Assembly: GCF_025398335.1 (NCBI RefSeq)
Contig: NZ_JAODOO010000005.1
Coordinates: forward strand, 62,001-126,000
Reading direction: 5' to 3'
Length of the DNA stretch: 64,000 bases
Source of the DNA: Clostridium sp. CX1
Lineage (GTDB): Bacteria; Bacillota; Clostridia; Clostridiales; Clostridiaceae
This document shows, in pieces, positions 1 through 9,131 of the stretch; the first letter of the stretch is position 1, and each line of letters starts with the position of its first letter. A program made the position numbers and the translations under genes. The notes under the pieces were generated by a model. It searched no databases. It was not told the origin of the DNA and saw nothing but the letters and a program-made list of their open reading frames with translations.

Positions 1-2574
1 TCTAAACATCTCTTTTACTTCATCAAATCTATGACCTAAGCCAAAGCTTTCAACTTGAGGTTTAAGGTTAGAATACTGTCCTCCTGGTATTTCATACTTA
101 TATATTTCTGCACTTCCTGTTTTTAGTCCTGATTCAAACTGACTGTAAACCGGTCTAACAGCACTCCAGTAATCAGATAACTTTTGAAGACCATCTAAAT
201 CTATACCTGTATCTCTCTCTGTATTTTTTAACGCTGCAACTACAGAGTTTAGTGCTGGTTGACTTGTAAGTCCCGATAAGCTATTAAAAGCAGTATCTAC
301 AATATCCACTCCTGCATGCGCTGCCATAAGCACTGTTGCTACGCCATTTCCTGTAGTATCATGTGTGTGAAGATGAATTGGTATAGATATTTCATTCTTC
401 AACGCCCTTATAAGCTTTAGTGCTGCATAAGGCTTTAGTAAAGCTGACATATCCTTTATTCCAAGAATATGAGCTCCTGTCTTCTCAATTTCTTTAGCAA
501 GCTTTATATAATATTCTAAGGTATATTTATCTCTAGACTCATCAAGAATGTCGCCGGTATAGCACATACATGCTTCTGCTACCTTATTTTGTTTTAAGGT
601 CTCGTCAATAGCCACTTCCATTCCCTTTAACCAGTTTAATGAGTCAAATATTCTAAATACATCTATTCCTGACTCTGCAGATTCCTTTATAAATTCTCTT
701 ATTACATTGTCTGGGTAATTCTTATATCCTACAGCATTTGCTCCTCTTATAAGCATTTGGAATAATACGTTAGGAACTTTCTTTCTTAATTCAGTAAGCC
801 TTTCCCAAGGACACTCCTTTAAGAATCTATAGGCAACATCAAAAGTTGCACCTCCCCACATTTCCATGGAGAATAAATCCTTACCAAGTACTGATTGAGC
901 TTTTGCAATTTTTAGCATATCCTTTGTTCTCATTCTTGTAGCCATAAGCGATTGATGAGCATCTCTCATTGTTGTATCTGTTAAAAGTAACTTGTTCTGA
1001 TCCTTAATCCAGTTAACAAGTCCTTCAGGACCTTGCTCATCTAGTATTTGTTTTGTTCCTCTTAAAGGTTCACTTATATCTACTTTTGGCACTACAGGAA
1101 CATCAAAATCTGTTTTTTGTCCATGAGTTTCATTAACTACCTTCTCACCAATAAATCTTAGCACTCTTAACTCATCATCTGTTCTTGGTGATATATCAAA
1201 GAGTTCAGGATTATCTGCTATAAAGTTAGTATCACATATACCCTTTGCAAATTGTTCATGGTTTAACACATTTATTAGAAAATCAACATTTGTTTTTACT
1301 CCAGAGATTGTCATCTCCTTTATAGAACGAATTGACTTTCTTATTGCATCCTGGAATGTTCTTGACCATGACGTAGTTTTAACCAAAAGGCTGTCATAGT
1401 AAGGGCTTATAACAGCACCAGTGAACCCATTACCTCCATCAAGTCTTATTCCAAAACCAGATCCTGTTCTATATACATCAATTTTTCCGGTGTCTGGTGC
1501 AAAGTTATTAGAAGGGTCTTCCGTAGTTACTCTACACTGAATAGCGAAACCTCTAGGCTTTATATCTTCCTGTGAGCCTATGCCAAGTTCTTCTGAACCT
1601 AAAGAATAACCTTCTGCTATTAAAATTTGACTTTGAACAATATCTATTCCAGTAACCATTTCTGTTACAGTATGTTCAACCTGTATTCTCGGATTCATCT
1701 CTATAAAATAATGATTTCCATTTTTATCTACAAGAAATTCTAGAGTTCCTGCACTTCTGTATCCTACATATTGAGCTATTTTTAGTGCATCTTCGCATAT
1801 AGCTTTTCTCTTTTCCTCAGGTAAGGCTATAGCTGGAGTAAACTCTACAACCTTTTGATGCCTTCTCTGTATTGAACAATCTCTTTCAAAGAGATGAACC
1901 ACATTGCCATATTTATCTGCAAGTATCTGTACTTCTATATGCTTTGGTTTTTCAAGATACTTTTCGATGAATACATCATCTATTCCAAAAGCCTTTTTTG
2001 CTTCGTTTTTAGCACTTCTGTATGAAGAAATAAGCTCATCTTCCTTCGTTACTATTCTCATTCCTCTGCCGCCACCACCTGCAGCTGCCTTTAACATTAC
2101 AGGGTAACCACAACTTCTAGCAAATTCTACTGCTTCTTCTTCTGATTCTATAGGTTTTTCTACTCCTGGAATCGTAGGTACTCCTGCATTTTGAGCTACA
2201 ATCTTGGATTTAATCTTATCTCCAAGATTCTCCATCATTTCTGAAGTTGGTCCTATAAACTCAATACCAGCCTCTTGACATTTTCTTGCAAACTCAGCGT
2301 TTTCTGATAAAAATCCATAACCTGGGTGTATTGCATCAACGCCTTTCTTAAGAGCAAGACTAATTATTTCATCAATATTTAAATAGGCCTCTACCGGCCC
2401 TTTATTTTTTCCTATTAGATAAGCTTCATCTGCTTTTGTTCTAAAAAGTGAACGCTTATCTTCATCTGAATATATAGCAACTGTTCTTATACCTAGTTCC
2501 TGACATGCTCTGAAGATTCGTATTGCAATTTCTCCTCTATTAGCTACAAGAACTCTTTTAAACTTTTTAACCAA
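1..2574 (-). CDS. pyc: pyruvate carboxylase, 3' end beyond window (858 codons visible)
   Basis: This biotin enzyme carboxylates pyruvate to oxaloacetate, feeding the TCA branch and amino-acid synthesis from acetyl-CoA-derived pyruvate. The reading frame is open from 2574 to the left edge. The N-terminal third is a biotin carboxylase ATP-grasp domain (starts KRVLVANRGEIAIRIFRA; AAAGGGGRGMR glycine loop near residue 165; EMNPRIQVEHTVTE near 300). It is followed by the carboxyltransferase domain (TTMRDAHQSLMATRMRT near residue 545). The family is about 1145 residues, so the C-terminal biotinyl domain lies off the window. The start is taken as TTG at 2574, because an in-frame TGA lies three codons upstream and GAGG precedes it; the spacing is short, so the exact start is less sure than the identity. 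A promoter lies at 2656-2684. Confidence 0.95.
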   Translation of the reverse strand, partial: MVKKFKRVLVANRGEIAIRIFRACQELGIRTVAIYSDEDKRSLFRTKADEAYLIGKNKGPVEAYLNIDEIISLALKKGVDAIHPGYGFLSENAEFARKCQEAGIEFIGPTSEMMENLGDKIKSKIVAQNAGVPTIPGVEKPIESEEEAVEFARSCGYPVMLKAAAGGGGRGMRIVTKEDELISSYRSAKNEAKKAFGIDDVFIEKYLEKPKHIEVQILADKYGNVVHLFERDCSIQRRHQKVVEFTPAIALPEEKRKAICEDALKIAQYVGYRSAGTLEFLVDKNGNHYFIEMNPRIQVEHTVTEMVTGIDIVQSQILIAEGYSLGSEELGIGSQEDIKPRGFAIQCRVTTEDPSNNFAPDTGKIDVYRTGSGFGIRLDGGNGFTGAVISPYYDSLLVKTTSWSRTFQDAIRKSIRSIKEMTISGVKTNVDFLINVLNHEQFAKGICDTNFIADNPELFDISPRTDDELRVLRFIGEKVVNETHGQKTDFDVPVVPKVDISEPLRGTKQILDEQGPEGLVNWIKDQNKLLLTDTTMRDAHQSLMATRMRTKDMLKIAKAQSVLGKDLFSMEMWGGATFDVAYRFLKECPWERLTELRKKVPNVLFQMLIRGANAVGYKNYPDNVIREFIKESAESGIDVFRIFDSLNWLKGMEVAIDETLKQNKVAEACMCYTGDILDESRDKYTLEYYIKLAKEIEKTGAHILGIKDMSALLKPYAALKLIRALKNEISIPIHLHTHDTTGNGVATVLMAAHAGVDIVDTAFNSLSGLTSQPALNSVVAALKNTERDTGIDLDGLQKLSDYWSAVRPVYSQFESGLKTGSAEIYKYEIPGGQYSNLKPQVESFGLGHRFDEVKEMFR

Positions 2575-2655
2575 ATTCCTCAGCCCCTTTTCATAAAAAT
2601 TACGTATATTGAATAATTATTAAGAAATCATAATAAATATTAACAAGATAATAAT

Positions 2656-2684
2656 ATTATATACAAGCATTAAAACTATTTCAA
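2656..2684 (-). promoter_or_regulatory. sigma-A-type promoter of pyc
   Basis: On the minus strand TTGAAA (2684-2679) and TATAAT (2661-2656) are separated by 17 bases. Transcription would start near 2649, giving a leader of about 75 bases before the pyc start. No riboswitch-like structure was recognised in that leader. Confidence 0.75.
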
Positions 2685-2952
2685 TTGCATTTAAAAAATT
2701 TTTTACTTGCACTTTTGAATAAAAAAGCTGTTGCTAGTATTATATTTAACTACTAGCACATTTAGGGCATGTCTACACTTTTAAATATTGTGTTAATTTT
2801 CTTTATAAAATAACAATGCAACTTTAAAACTATATCGTAATCATCCCTTTCACACATCCATTATATAGCATATGCTTTATTTTGTAAATAGTATACTCTA
2901 ATTAGTATTTGTGATACTCTATTGTTTCTGTTTACTTGTTTTTATCATTATA
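2685..2952. other. intergenic region between pyc promoter and tsaD terminator
   Basis: This AT-rich stretch has no convincing gene. It holds a short inverted repeat, TGCTAGTA / TACTAGCA (2732-2739 and 2751-2758), just upstream of the pyc promoter, which could be an operator. Nothing else was recognised. Confidence 0.5.
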
Positions 2953-2994
2953 TAAAAAAAATTTACTCAAACCTGTATACAGGTTTGAGTAAAT
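2953..2994 (-). terminator. intrinsic terminator downstream of tsaD
   Basis: A perfect 34-base palindrome (2961-2994, 15-bp arms around TATA) is followed on the minus strand by eight U residues (2960-2953). It ends the tsaD transcript and insulates pyc. Confidence 0.9.
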
Positions 2995-3020
2995 TATAAA
3001 AATTGAATACTTGCTCAGCC

Positions 3021-4046
3021 TTATCTTTCACCAAGCTTTAAATTAGGAATGGCATTCAATGTTAACTCTGCTGTTCTTCCTTTTGTATATTCAAAATATG
3101 CTGCACTACCTATCATAGCTGCGTTATCAGTACAGAGTATAAATTCAGGAAATAGTACATTTATATCCCTTTTCTCGCCTTCATTAATTAGACTTTCTCT
3201 TAGACAGCTGTTTGATGCCACTCCACCTGCAACTGCTATTTTACTAACTCCCCTTAGCTTACAAGCCTTCATAGCGTTATCTACTAAGAAGCTTACCACT
3301 GCTTTTTGGAAAGATGCAGCAACATCTGCCCTATTTATTTCTTCACCCTTCATTTCCATCTGATTTAAATAGTTTAATACCGCAGATTTAACTCCACTAA
3401 AGGAAAAATCTAATGAACTATCATCATGAAAGTTCGCTCTAGGAAATTTAATGGCATCTGGATTTCCTTCTTTTGAAATCTTATCAATTTTAGGCCCACC
3501 AGGATAACCAAGTCCTATTGCCCTAGCTACTTTGTCATAAGCCTCCCCAGCTGCATCGTCTCTTGTCTGTCCTAAAATTTCGAACTCACCATAGTCTTTC
3601 ATATACACAATAAAGGTGTGCCCACCTGAAACAACAAGACATACAAAAGGTGGTTCTAGATCTTTATGTTGTATGAAATTAGCACATATATGTCCTTCTA
3701 TGTGGTTAACGCCAATTAAAGGTTTTCCTGTCGCATAAGCTAATCCCTTTGCATATTGAACCCCTACCAAAAGAGCGCCAACCAGTCCTGGTCCATAAGT
3801 AACTCCTATGGCATCTATCTCCTCTAAAGTTACTCCTGCTTTATCTAAAGCCTCCTGTACAACAACTGAAACAACTTCCACATGTTTTCTAGATGCAACC
3901 TCAGGCACTACCCCTCCAAATTTAGTGTGTATATCTATTTGAGATGATATTATATTTGATAACACTTCTCTTCCATTAACTACAACAGCTGCTGAAGTTT
4001 CATCACAACTGCTCTCTAGTGCAAGTATCTTTATATCCTTATCCAT
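3021..4046 (-). CDS. tsaD: tRNA N6-threonylcarbamoyladenosine transferase TsaD
   Basis: TsaD transfers the threonylcarbamoyl group to A37 of ANN-decoding tRNAs, acting with TsaB and TsaE (encoded here at 34896-36069) and TsaC. The 341-residue protein has the family length. The metal-binding NHIEGH motif lies near residue 113, the start is [14 protein letters not shown], and the ASKHA nucleotide-binding signatures VSGGHT and AGGVASNS are visible. It is a single-gene unit: its terminator lies at 2953-2994, and the upstream neighbour is divergent. Its separation from tsaB/tsaE is common in Clostridia. Confidence 0.97.
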   Translation of the reverse strand: MDKDIKILALESSCDETSAAVVVNGREVLSNIISSQIDIHTKFGGVVPEVASRKHVEVVSVVVQEALDKAGVTLEEIDAIGVTYGPGLVGALLVGVQYAKGLAYATGKPLIGVNHIEGHICANFIQHKDLEPPFVCLVVSGGHTFIVYMKDYGEFEILGQTRDDAAGEAYDKVARAIGLGYPGGPKIDKISKEGNPDAIKFPRANFHDDSSLDFSFSGVKSAVLNYLNQMEMKGEEINRADVAASFQKAVVSFLVDNAMKACKLRGVSKIAVAGGVASNSCLRESLINEGEKRDINVLFPEFILCTDNAAMIGSAAYFEYTKGRTAELTLNAIPNLKLGER

Positions 4047-4186
4047 GGCTTTTCCCTCACTTTATTTTAATTAGCAATACTAACAAATATTATACTTCAT
4101 ACAAATGACTGTTGACAATTGACAATAGCCATTTAGTATTGATTTTCAGTTGTAAATTATTCTATCCACTATCCCATTAAATATTA

Positions 4187-4195
4187 TGCTATAAT
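4187..4195 (+). promoter_or_regulatory. extended -10 promoter element upstream of the RusA-like gene
   Basis: TGCTATAAT (TG-N-TATAAT) lies 50 bases before the start codon at 4245. No good -35 box is seen, which is typical of extended -10 promoters. Confidence 0.5.
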
Positions 4196-4244
4196 TGTAT
4201 GGAATAAAAGCTTTTATGGACAAAAGTAAAAGAAGGGATAAATT

Positions 4245-4880
4245 ATGAATGATAATTACGCAAAGGTTATAGTGAAGGGCTCTCCTATATCAAAATCAAA
4301 TTTTAAACTTTTTAATATTAATGGTAGAGCTATACTGCCTTATAACTCTGGTAAATACCACGATAGGTATGCCCACTATGAGGAACAAATAGCATACGAA
4401 ACCCGACGTCAGAATCCTGGCAAAGTGCTTACAGAGGCCTTAATAGCAGTGTTAAAGGTTTACTACAAAAGTAGAAAAAGACACCCTGATACTAATAATA
4501 TTACTAAAAGCATTTTTGATGGTATTGAAAAAAGTGGTCTTATAATCAATGATGCTCAGATACGAAGAATTATAATAGAAGAGTTTTATGACGAAGAAAA
4601 CCCAAGGTTTGAATTGGATCTTTTTGGAGAAAGCACCTATTCAATTGAATATAAAGTAGTGAAAAAAGAAGTAGAGGACAACCCTATCAACTATTCTCCC
4701 CCTCCGAATAGAAAAAAAGCTTCCTCTTTGCCCAGAAAAACCTCCGCTTGTCATTCTAGTACTAATCAAAACAAGTTCTTTTGTGAAGTATGTGGTAAAT
4801 CTATAAAAAAAGAGGAATCAATATCTGCAAATAAGGGTAAAACAGCAATATGTAGAAACTGCTTTAAGAATTTATTTTAA
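4245..4880 (+). CDS. RusA-family Holliday junction resolvase with C-terminal zinc ribbon
   Basis: The N-terminal ~125 residues match the RusA endodeoxyribonuclease pattern: a VKGSPISKSNF start, then HPDTNNITKSIFDGIEKSGL followed by INDAQIRRI. This supplies the spaced acidic residues (D of PDTNN, D of FDG, D of NDAQ) and the Lys used in RusA catalysis. Known RusA proteins cleave four-way DNA junctions and are about 120-140 residues. Here a basic proline- and serine-rich linker (about 145-175) leads to a CxxC ... CxxC zinc ribbon (CEVCGK and CRNCF, about 184-207). RBS AGAAGGG precedes the ATG. The gene stands alone, convergent with the next gene. RusA genes are often prophage-borne, but no phage genes are near, so a resident repair role is inferred. 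Confidence 0.8.
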   Translation: MNDNYAKVIVKGSPISKSNFKLFNINGRAILPYNSGKYHDRYAHYEEQIAYETRRQNPGKVLTEALIAVLKVYYKSRKRHPDTNNITKSIFDGIEKSGLIINDAQIRRIIIEEFYDEENPRFELDLFGESTYSIEYKVVKKEVEDNPINYSPPPNRKKASSLPRKTSACHSSTNQNKFFCEVCGKSIKKEESISANKGKTAICRNCFKNLF

Positions 4881-4909
4881 GGCTAAAGATAAAAGTTATA
4901 TCTTTAGCC
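4881..4909. terminator. bidirectional terminator between convergent genes
   Basis: A ten-base-pair stem GGCTAAAGAT / ATCTTTAGCC lies between the stop codons of the RusA-like and DUF1836 genes. T-rich sequence follows on the plus strand (TTATTTATTTT); the minus side is weaker. Confidence 0.8.
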
Positions 4910-5560
4910 TTATTTATTTTCATTAAGTAGTTCATCAATTATCTTTTCCGCCATTCTTTTTTGTATGCTTGACCTTACTACTAGAGTTATTACTGTCATT
5001 ATTAAGTTACTGATATCTTTTTCTTTATCATCTAAATCATGAGTATCTTCTTCTAAATCCTGTTCTAGTTTCTCCTCAGACTCAAGCTCCGCTTCGCTGA
5101 GGTTATCTGCTAATTCTAGACTAAGCTTATCTTCAAACTCACCTTTAAAGCTTGCAATTTCATCTCTCTCTATTTCTAAAAACTTATTATATATATCTTC
5201 TACATTTAGCTCATGGATTTTCCCAGAGTTTATAGACTGAACAATTGGAGATAGTAGACTTTGTATATCACTTATTGAGAGGACTTGCTTTAGATAGTAG
5301 GTTAGAATGATAAGTATCATATGTTGTTTGGAATACTTTTTCTTTTTAGGAGGTATTACTATTCCAGCTTTGGTGTAATTATTTATCATTGTTTTTGTAA
5401 GAATGCTGTCCTTTTCGTTTCTTTTTAAGTAACCGAGCTTCTCATCAATGAAGGTAGTTACTTGATCCATATACAAATCTATATCAGGGATATTAGAAAG
5501 CTTCAACTGTTCAAAGGAACTTATCTCCTCTATTATCCTTTTCAATTCATTTTCATTCAT
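4910..5560 (-). CDS. DUF1836 domain-containing protein
   Basis: The 216-residue protein matches the DUF1836 family of Firmicutes, whose function is not established. The signature region is LSNIPDIDLYMDQVTTFI (about 20-38), then LTKTMINNYTKAGIVIPPKKKKYSKQHM (about 55-82), which resembles a winged or MerR-like helix-turn-helix DNA-binding segment. The region around 150-180 is very acidic and likely flexible. The C-terminus is helical and basic (RSSIQKRMAEKIIDELL). It is probably cytosolic. RBS GAGGAGGG sits 8 bases before the ATG. A transcription-regulator role is only an inference from the helix-turn-helix appearance. Confidence 0.8.
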   Translation of the reverse strand: MNENELKRIIEEISSFEQLKLSNIPDIDLYMDQVTTFIDEKLGYLKRNEKDSILTKTMINNYTKAGIVIPPKKKKYSKQHMILIILTYYLKQVLSISDIQSLLSPIVQSINSGKIHELNVEDIYNKFLEIERDEIASFKGEFEDKLSLELADNLSEAELESEEKLEQDLEEDTHDLDDKEKDISNLIMTVITLVVRSSIQKRMAEKIIDELLNENK

Positions 5561-5629
5561 TTTTAATTTTCCCTCCTCTTCCTACTACTATTATAGTATT
5601 TACAGTAATATTTAGAAAGTACTATTACA

Positions 5630-5667
5630 AATAAAAACCAGCAGATACAGTAACCTGTACCTGCCGG
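5630..5667 (-). terminator. intrinsic terminator of the glp operon
   Basis: An imperfect stem (5638-5650 with 5655-5667, one mismatch) around CCGGCAGGTACAG is followed on the minus strand by GGTTTTTATTTG. It lies nine bases after the DUF1667 stop codon. Confidence 0.8.
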
Positions 5668-5675
5668 CTTTATTA

Positions 5676-6059
5676 TTAAGCAATTTTATCTATTTTTTTC
5701 TCTACTTTAATTATCTTTTTTGTAGCTATAATATTTACACCAGTTCCAAGTACATTTTCAACTATTACATCTCCAATATTTACAGGTGCCTTTACTACTA
5801 TTCCCTTTAGTTCTTTGATACAGTCGAAGATTTTATCCTTTGGTATATCACTTTCAGTCTTAACAGCTACCATGTCAATGTCTCCATCTTCTACACATAC
5901 AGAAGAAGTTACTATTCTAGTAGGATTAGTACATTCCTTTTTAGCATAGTCTTCTCCTCTTTTGCAGGTATTACCTGTAACTTCCACAACTTCATTTCCC
6001 TGTAGCTTAACTGCAAGCTGACATCCTATAGGACATCCTATGCATATTAGTTCTCTCAT
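5676..6059 (-). CDS. DUF1667 domain-containing iron-sulfur-type protein, glycerol-3-phosphate dehydrogenase operon
   Basis: The 127-residue protein begins MRELICIGCPIGCQL and has a further Cys in GNTCKRGEDYAKKEC. These spaced cysteines suggest metal or iron-sulfur binding and are typical of DUF1667. The family is almost always found beside the two flavoproteins encoded upstream here, so it is inferred to be the small electron-transfer subunit of an anaerobic glycerol-3-phosphate dehydrogenase complex. That role has not been read from the sequence itself. Its start lies five bases after the preceding stop with a good RBS (GGAAGGAGAG), indicating tight co-translation. It is the last gene of the operon; the terminator is at 5630-5667. 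Confidence 0.85.
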   Translation of the reverse strand: MRELICIGCPIGCQLAVKLQGNEVVEVTGNTCKRGEDYAKKECTNPTRIVTSSVCVEDGDIDMVAVKTESDIPKDKIFDCIKELKGIVVKAPVNIGDVIVENVLGTGVNIIATKKIIKVEKKIDKIA

Positions 6060-6064
6060 ATCTA

Positions 6065-7324
6065 TTACTCTCCTTCCACCTTAATTGTTATCTTTTCACA
6101 GTTAGGATATTTTTCAAACATTGCCTTTGTAAGTTTCACAGTCTCCATTTCACCTGGTGCTAATACTCTCTTCTTTATATGCATTTCTCTAACATCATCA
6201 AAATAAACTGATACGAAACTATCTTTAAATACATCTCCAACTCTAAATCTAACTTCTGCTGCTTTTTCAATATTTTTAGGATTAATAGCCTTTGGCACTG
6301 TATATCTAGCGCCTTCTGTAGCTATAACTTCTATCTTTTTACCGTCAAATCTCTTACCTTTAGCATACTGAGCTGCGTTTCTTCCAGCATTAGAGCTTTC
6401 TACCGAAACATTATCTACTAAATCATGAACATGAAGCACATTTCCACAAGCAAATATACCTTCTATATTTGTTTCTAAACTTTCATCCACTTCTGGTCCA
6501 CCTGTTATATTAGACAACTTAACTTCTGCAGTTCTTGAAAGTTCATTTTCTGGAAGAAGACCAACGGATAAAAGTAATGTATCACAAGGAATAAACTCTT
6601 CACTTCCTTTTATAGGCTTTCTATTTTCATCAACCTTTGCAATAGTTACTCCTTCAACTCTATCCTTGCCTTTTATGTCTGTTACAGTATGACTTAACTT
6701 TAGTGGTATATCAAAGTCATCTAAGCATTGAACTATGTTTCTCTTAAGACCACTTGAATAAGGCATAAGCTCAACTACAGCCTTAACCTTTGCTCCTTCA
6801 AGTGTCATTCTTCTTGCCATTATAAGGCCTATATCTCCTGATCCAAGTATAACCACTTCCTTGCCAGGCATATATCCCTCAATATTTACAAATTTTTGGG
6901 CTGATCCTGCAGTATATATTCCTGCTGATCTGCTTCCTGGTATATTTATTGCTCCTCTTGGTCTTTCTCTACAACCCATAGCTAGAACTACAGCTCTAGC
7001 CTTTATTTCAAGTATTCCATCTTCTTCATTAACCGCTGTAATAACCTTATCTTTATTCAAGTCTAATACCATAGTGTTCAGTTTATATGGTATTTTCATA
7101 TCTTCTACTTTATCTATAAATCTTTGTGCATATTCAGGTCCTGTTAGCTCTTCCTTAAAAGTATGAAGGCCAAATCCGTTATGAATACATTGATTTAATA
7201 TCCCCCCTAATTGGGTATCTCTTTCTAGTATTAATATGCTGTCTATTCCTTCTTCTTTTGCTGAAATGGCCGCTGCAAGTCCTGCTGGACCTCCGCCGAT
7301 TATTACTATATCAAATTCTTGCAT
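6065..7324 (-). CDS. NAD(P)/FAD-dependent oxidoreductase subunit of anaerobic G3P dehydrogenase
   Basis: This 419-residue flavoprotein has an N-terminal FAD Rossmann motif (IIGGGPAGLAAAISA, residues 8-22), a second dinucleotide fold (VILGSGDIGLIMAR, about residue 157) and the late FAD motif GIFACGNVLHVHDLVD. It resembles the small FAD subunits of the GlpA/sarcosine oxidase group rather than a thioredoxin reductase, as no redox CxxC is present. It is inferred to pass electrons from the catalytic flavoprotein (7413-8846) to NAD or to the DUF1667 protein. RBS CGGAGG precedes the ATG by 9 bases. The operon order (GlpA-like, this gene, DUF1667) is widespread in Clostridia. Confidence 0.88.
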   Translation of the reverse strand: MQEFDIVIIGGGPAGLAAAISAKEEGIDSILILERDTQLGGILNQCIHNGFGLHTFKEELTGPEYAQRFIDKVEDMKIPYKLNTMVLDLNKDKVITAVNEEDGILEIKARAVVLAMGCRERPRGAINIPGSRSAGIYTAGSAQKFVNIEGYMPGKEVVILGSGDIGLIMARRMTLEGAKVKAVVELMPYSSGLKRNIVQCLDDFDIPLKLSHTVTDIKGKDRVEGVTIAKVDENRKPIKGSEEFIPCDTLLLSVGLLPENELSRTAEVKLSNITGGPEVDESLETNIEGIFACGNVLHVHDLVDNVSVESSNAGRNAAQYAKGKRFDGKKIEVIATEGARYTVPKAINPKNIEKAAEVRFRVGDVFKDSFVSVYFDDVREMHIKKRVLAPGEMETVKLTKAMFEKYPNCEKITIKVEGE

Positions 7325-7412
7325 ATCTCTAAACCTCCGACAATTCTAATTCATATTTAACAATTACTTTAAAACCTTATCATAAAAACCTTAGTTTATC
7401 TTTAAAGTGAAA

Positions 7413-8846
7413 TTAAATAGTCTCTTTGTCTTTTCCAACTAAAACATTAGAGTTTCCTCCAAATTTAGTTACCTCTGTTGGAGAAACATTAAGCTCTCTT
7501 GATAAAATCTCAACTATCTTTGTTGCACAGAAGCCTGCTTGACATCTTCCCATTCCAGCTCTAGTTCTTCTCTTAACACCGTCTAATGTCTTCGCACCTA
7601 CTGGTCTTCTTATAGCACTGATTATTTCTCCTTCAGTAACTGTTTCACATCTACAAACTATTTTTCCATATCTTGAGTCTTTCTCTATAAGCTTCTTTCT
7701 CTCTTCATTGTCTAACTCTCTAAACTTAGGTATTCCCTTTCTTATAGGATTAAATGTCCCATTTTTCTCAGGATTTAGCTTTCCTATAACTATATCTCTA
7801 ACCATTTCTCCGATAGCTGGAGCACTTGAAAGTCCTGGTGATTCGATACCTGCTGCATTAATAAAGTTTTCTGCATCTTTTAGCTCTTCTATTATAAAGT
7901 CATCCACTACACTGTGAGCTCTTAGCCCTGAAAAGGAAGTGATTACTTGTCTCATTGGTATCTGATTTATACTAAGTGAAGCCTTACTTAATATTTCATC
8001 AATTCCCTCATTAGTTGTAGTTAAATCATTTTTATCTTCTATTTCTGTAGCATTAGGTCCTATTAGTAAGTTACCATCTACTGTAGGTGTAACTAATACA
8101 CCTTTTCCCATCTTACCTGGCAGCTGGAATATAGTTTTTGAAACTGTATCTCCTGCAGCCTTATCGAATAAACAGTACTCACCCTTTCTAGGAACTATAC
8201 TGATTTTATTTTCACTTACCATATTGTTTATTTCATCTGCAAATACTCCTGCAGCATTTATTACTAACTTAGTCTTTATGTCGCCCTTATTTGTTTTTAA
8301 TATATAACTATCTTCTTTTATTACATCTGTTACTTCCGTTTCAAATAAAAATTCAACTCCATTAGTATAAGCATTTTCAGCTAGGGCTATAGTCATCTCA
8401 TAAGGGCATACTATAGCACCAGTTGGCGCATATAAAGCTGCTGCTACTTTATCACTAATGTTAGGTTCTAATTCTCTTACTCTAGTTCCATCTAAAACCT
8501 GAAGATTGGGAACTCCATTTTTCTCTCCTTGTTCCTTTAATTCATAAAGCTTATTTATATCATTTTCATCAAAACATAAAACTAGTGAACCGATTCTCTT
8601 AAAGGGAAAATCTAATTCCTCTGATAACTTATCAAACATTGCATTACCTAACGCATTTAATTTACCTTTTAAAGTACCACTCTTAGCATCAAAACCAGCG
8701 TGAACTATGGCACTATTAGCCTTTGTAGTTCCGTTAGAAACATCTGAATCTTTATCTACCACACAAGTTTTTAAATTATATTTTGATAGTTCTCTAGCTA
8801 TTGAACATCCTATAACTCCTGCTCCAATAATTGTTACATCAAACAT
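7413..8846 (-). CDS. glpA: glycerol-3-phosphate dehydrogenase (GlpA-like, with BFD-type [2Fe-2S] domain)
   Basis: This enzyme oxidises glycerol 3-phosphate to dihydroxyacetone phosphate. The 477-residue protein has an N-terminal FAD-binding DAO domain (VTIIGAGVIGCSIAREL, residues 4-20; GTTKANSAIVHAGFDA). A C-terminal BFD-like [2Fe-2S] segment begins CRCETVTEGEI (about residue 400) and ends RCQAGFC, giving the four cysteines expected. This two-domain layout is that of anaerobic GlpA rather than aerobic GlpD. It is the first gene of a three-gene operon, with RBS TAAGGAGGT. The leader carries a terminator hairpin (8873-8928) that probably regulates it. No glycerol kinase or glpP is within the window. 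The gene symbol is by family resemblance; some annotations call such proteins GlpO-like. Confidence 0.88.
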   Translation of the reverse strand: MFDVTIIGAGVIGCSIARELSKYNLKTCVVDKDSDVSNGTTKANSAIVHAGFDAKSGTLKGKLNALGNAMFDKLSEELDFPFKRIGSLVLCFDENDINKLYELKEQGEKNGVPNLQVLDGTRVRELEPNISDKVAAALYAPTGAIVCPYEMTIALAENAYTNGVEFLFETEVTDVIKEDSYILKTNKGDIKTKLVINAAGVFADEINNMVSENKISIVPRKGEYCLFDKAAGDTVSKTIFQLPGKMGKGVLVTPTVDGNLLIGPNATEIEDKNDLTTTNEGIDEILSKASLSINQIPMRQVITSFSGLRAHSVVDDFIIEELKDAENFINAAGIESPGLSSAPAIGEMVRDIVIGKLNPEKNGTFNPIRKGIPKFRELDNEERKKLIEKDSRYGKIVCRCETVTEGEIISAIRRPVGAKTLDGVKRRTRAGMGRCQAGFCATKIVEILSRELNVSPTEVTKFGGNSNVLVGKDKETI

Positions 8847-8872
8847 ATTTATATACCTCCTTAAATATAAAC

Positions 8873-8928
8873 AAAAAAGAGCTCAAATCCAAGATACAGT
8901 TGTGCCTGTATCTTAAAATTTGGCTCTC
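8873..8928 (-). promoter_or_regulatory. leader terminator/antiterminator hairpin of the glp operon
   Basis: The hairpin lies 27 bases before the glpA start. On the minus-strand RNA the arms at 8928-8906 and 8899-8879 pair through a 9-bp AAGATACAG/CTGTATCTT core plus an outer CAAAU/AUUUG block. Two U-G wobbles are possible only in this RNA strand. Six U residues follow (8878-8873), so it reads as an intrinsic terminator inside a leader. A possible promoter (TTGAAG, 16 bases, TTAAAC) lies about 50 bases upstream. The architecture fits GlpP-type antitermination known for glpD in Bacillus; that match is inferred. It could instead terminate read-through from the upstream channel gene. Confidence 0.6.
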
Positions 8929-9131
8929 TAAAACTCTGCCTTAGTATTTAATTTAATTAACTTTATGCTCTAAGTTTAACACATATTATTTTATCCTTCA
9001 AGGATGAAAACCTTTAAAATTAGATTTTTTTCATATGTTTATACTGTCTGTACTTATCATATTTCTCGTATACTCTGAATTTCTAAGGAATTGTCCAAAA
9101 AACTATCTAAAATATAAATCCAAAACCTAAT

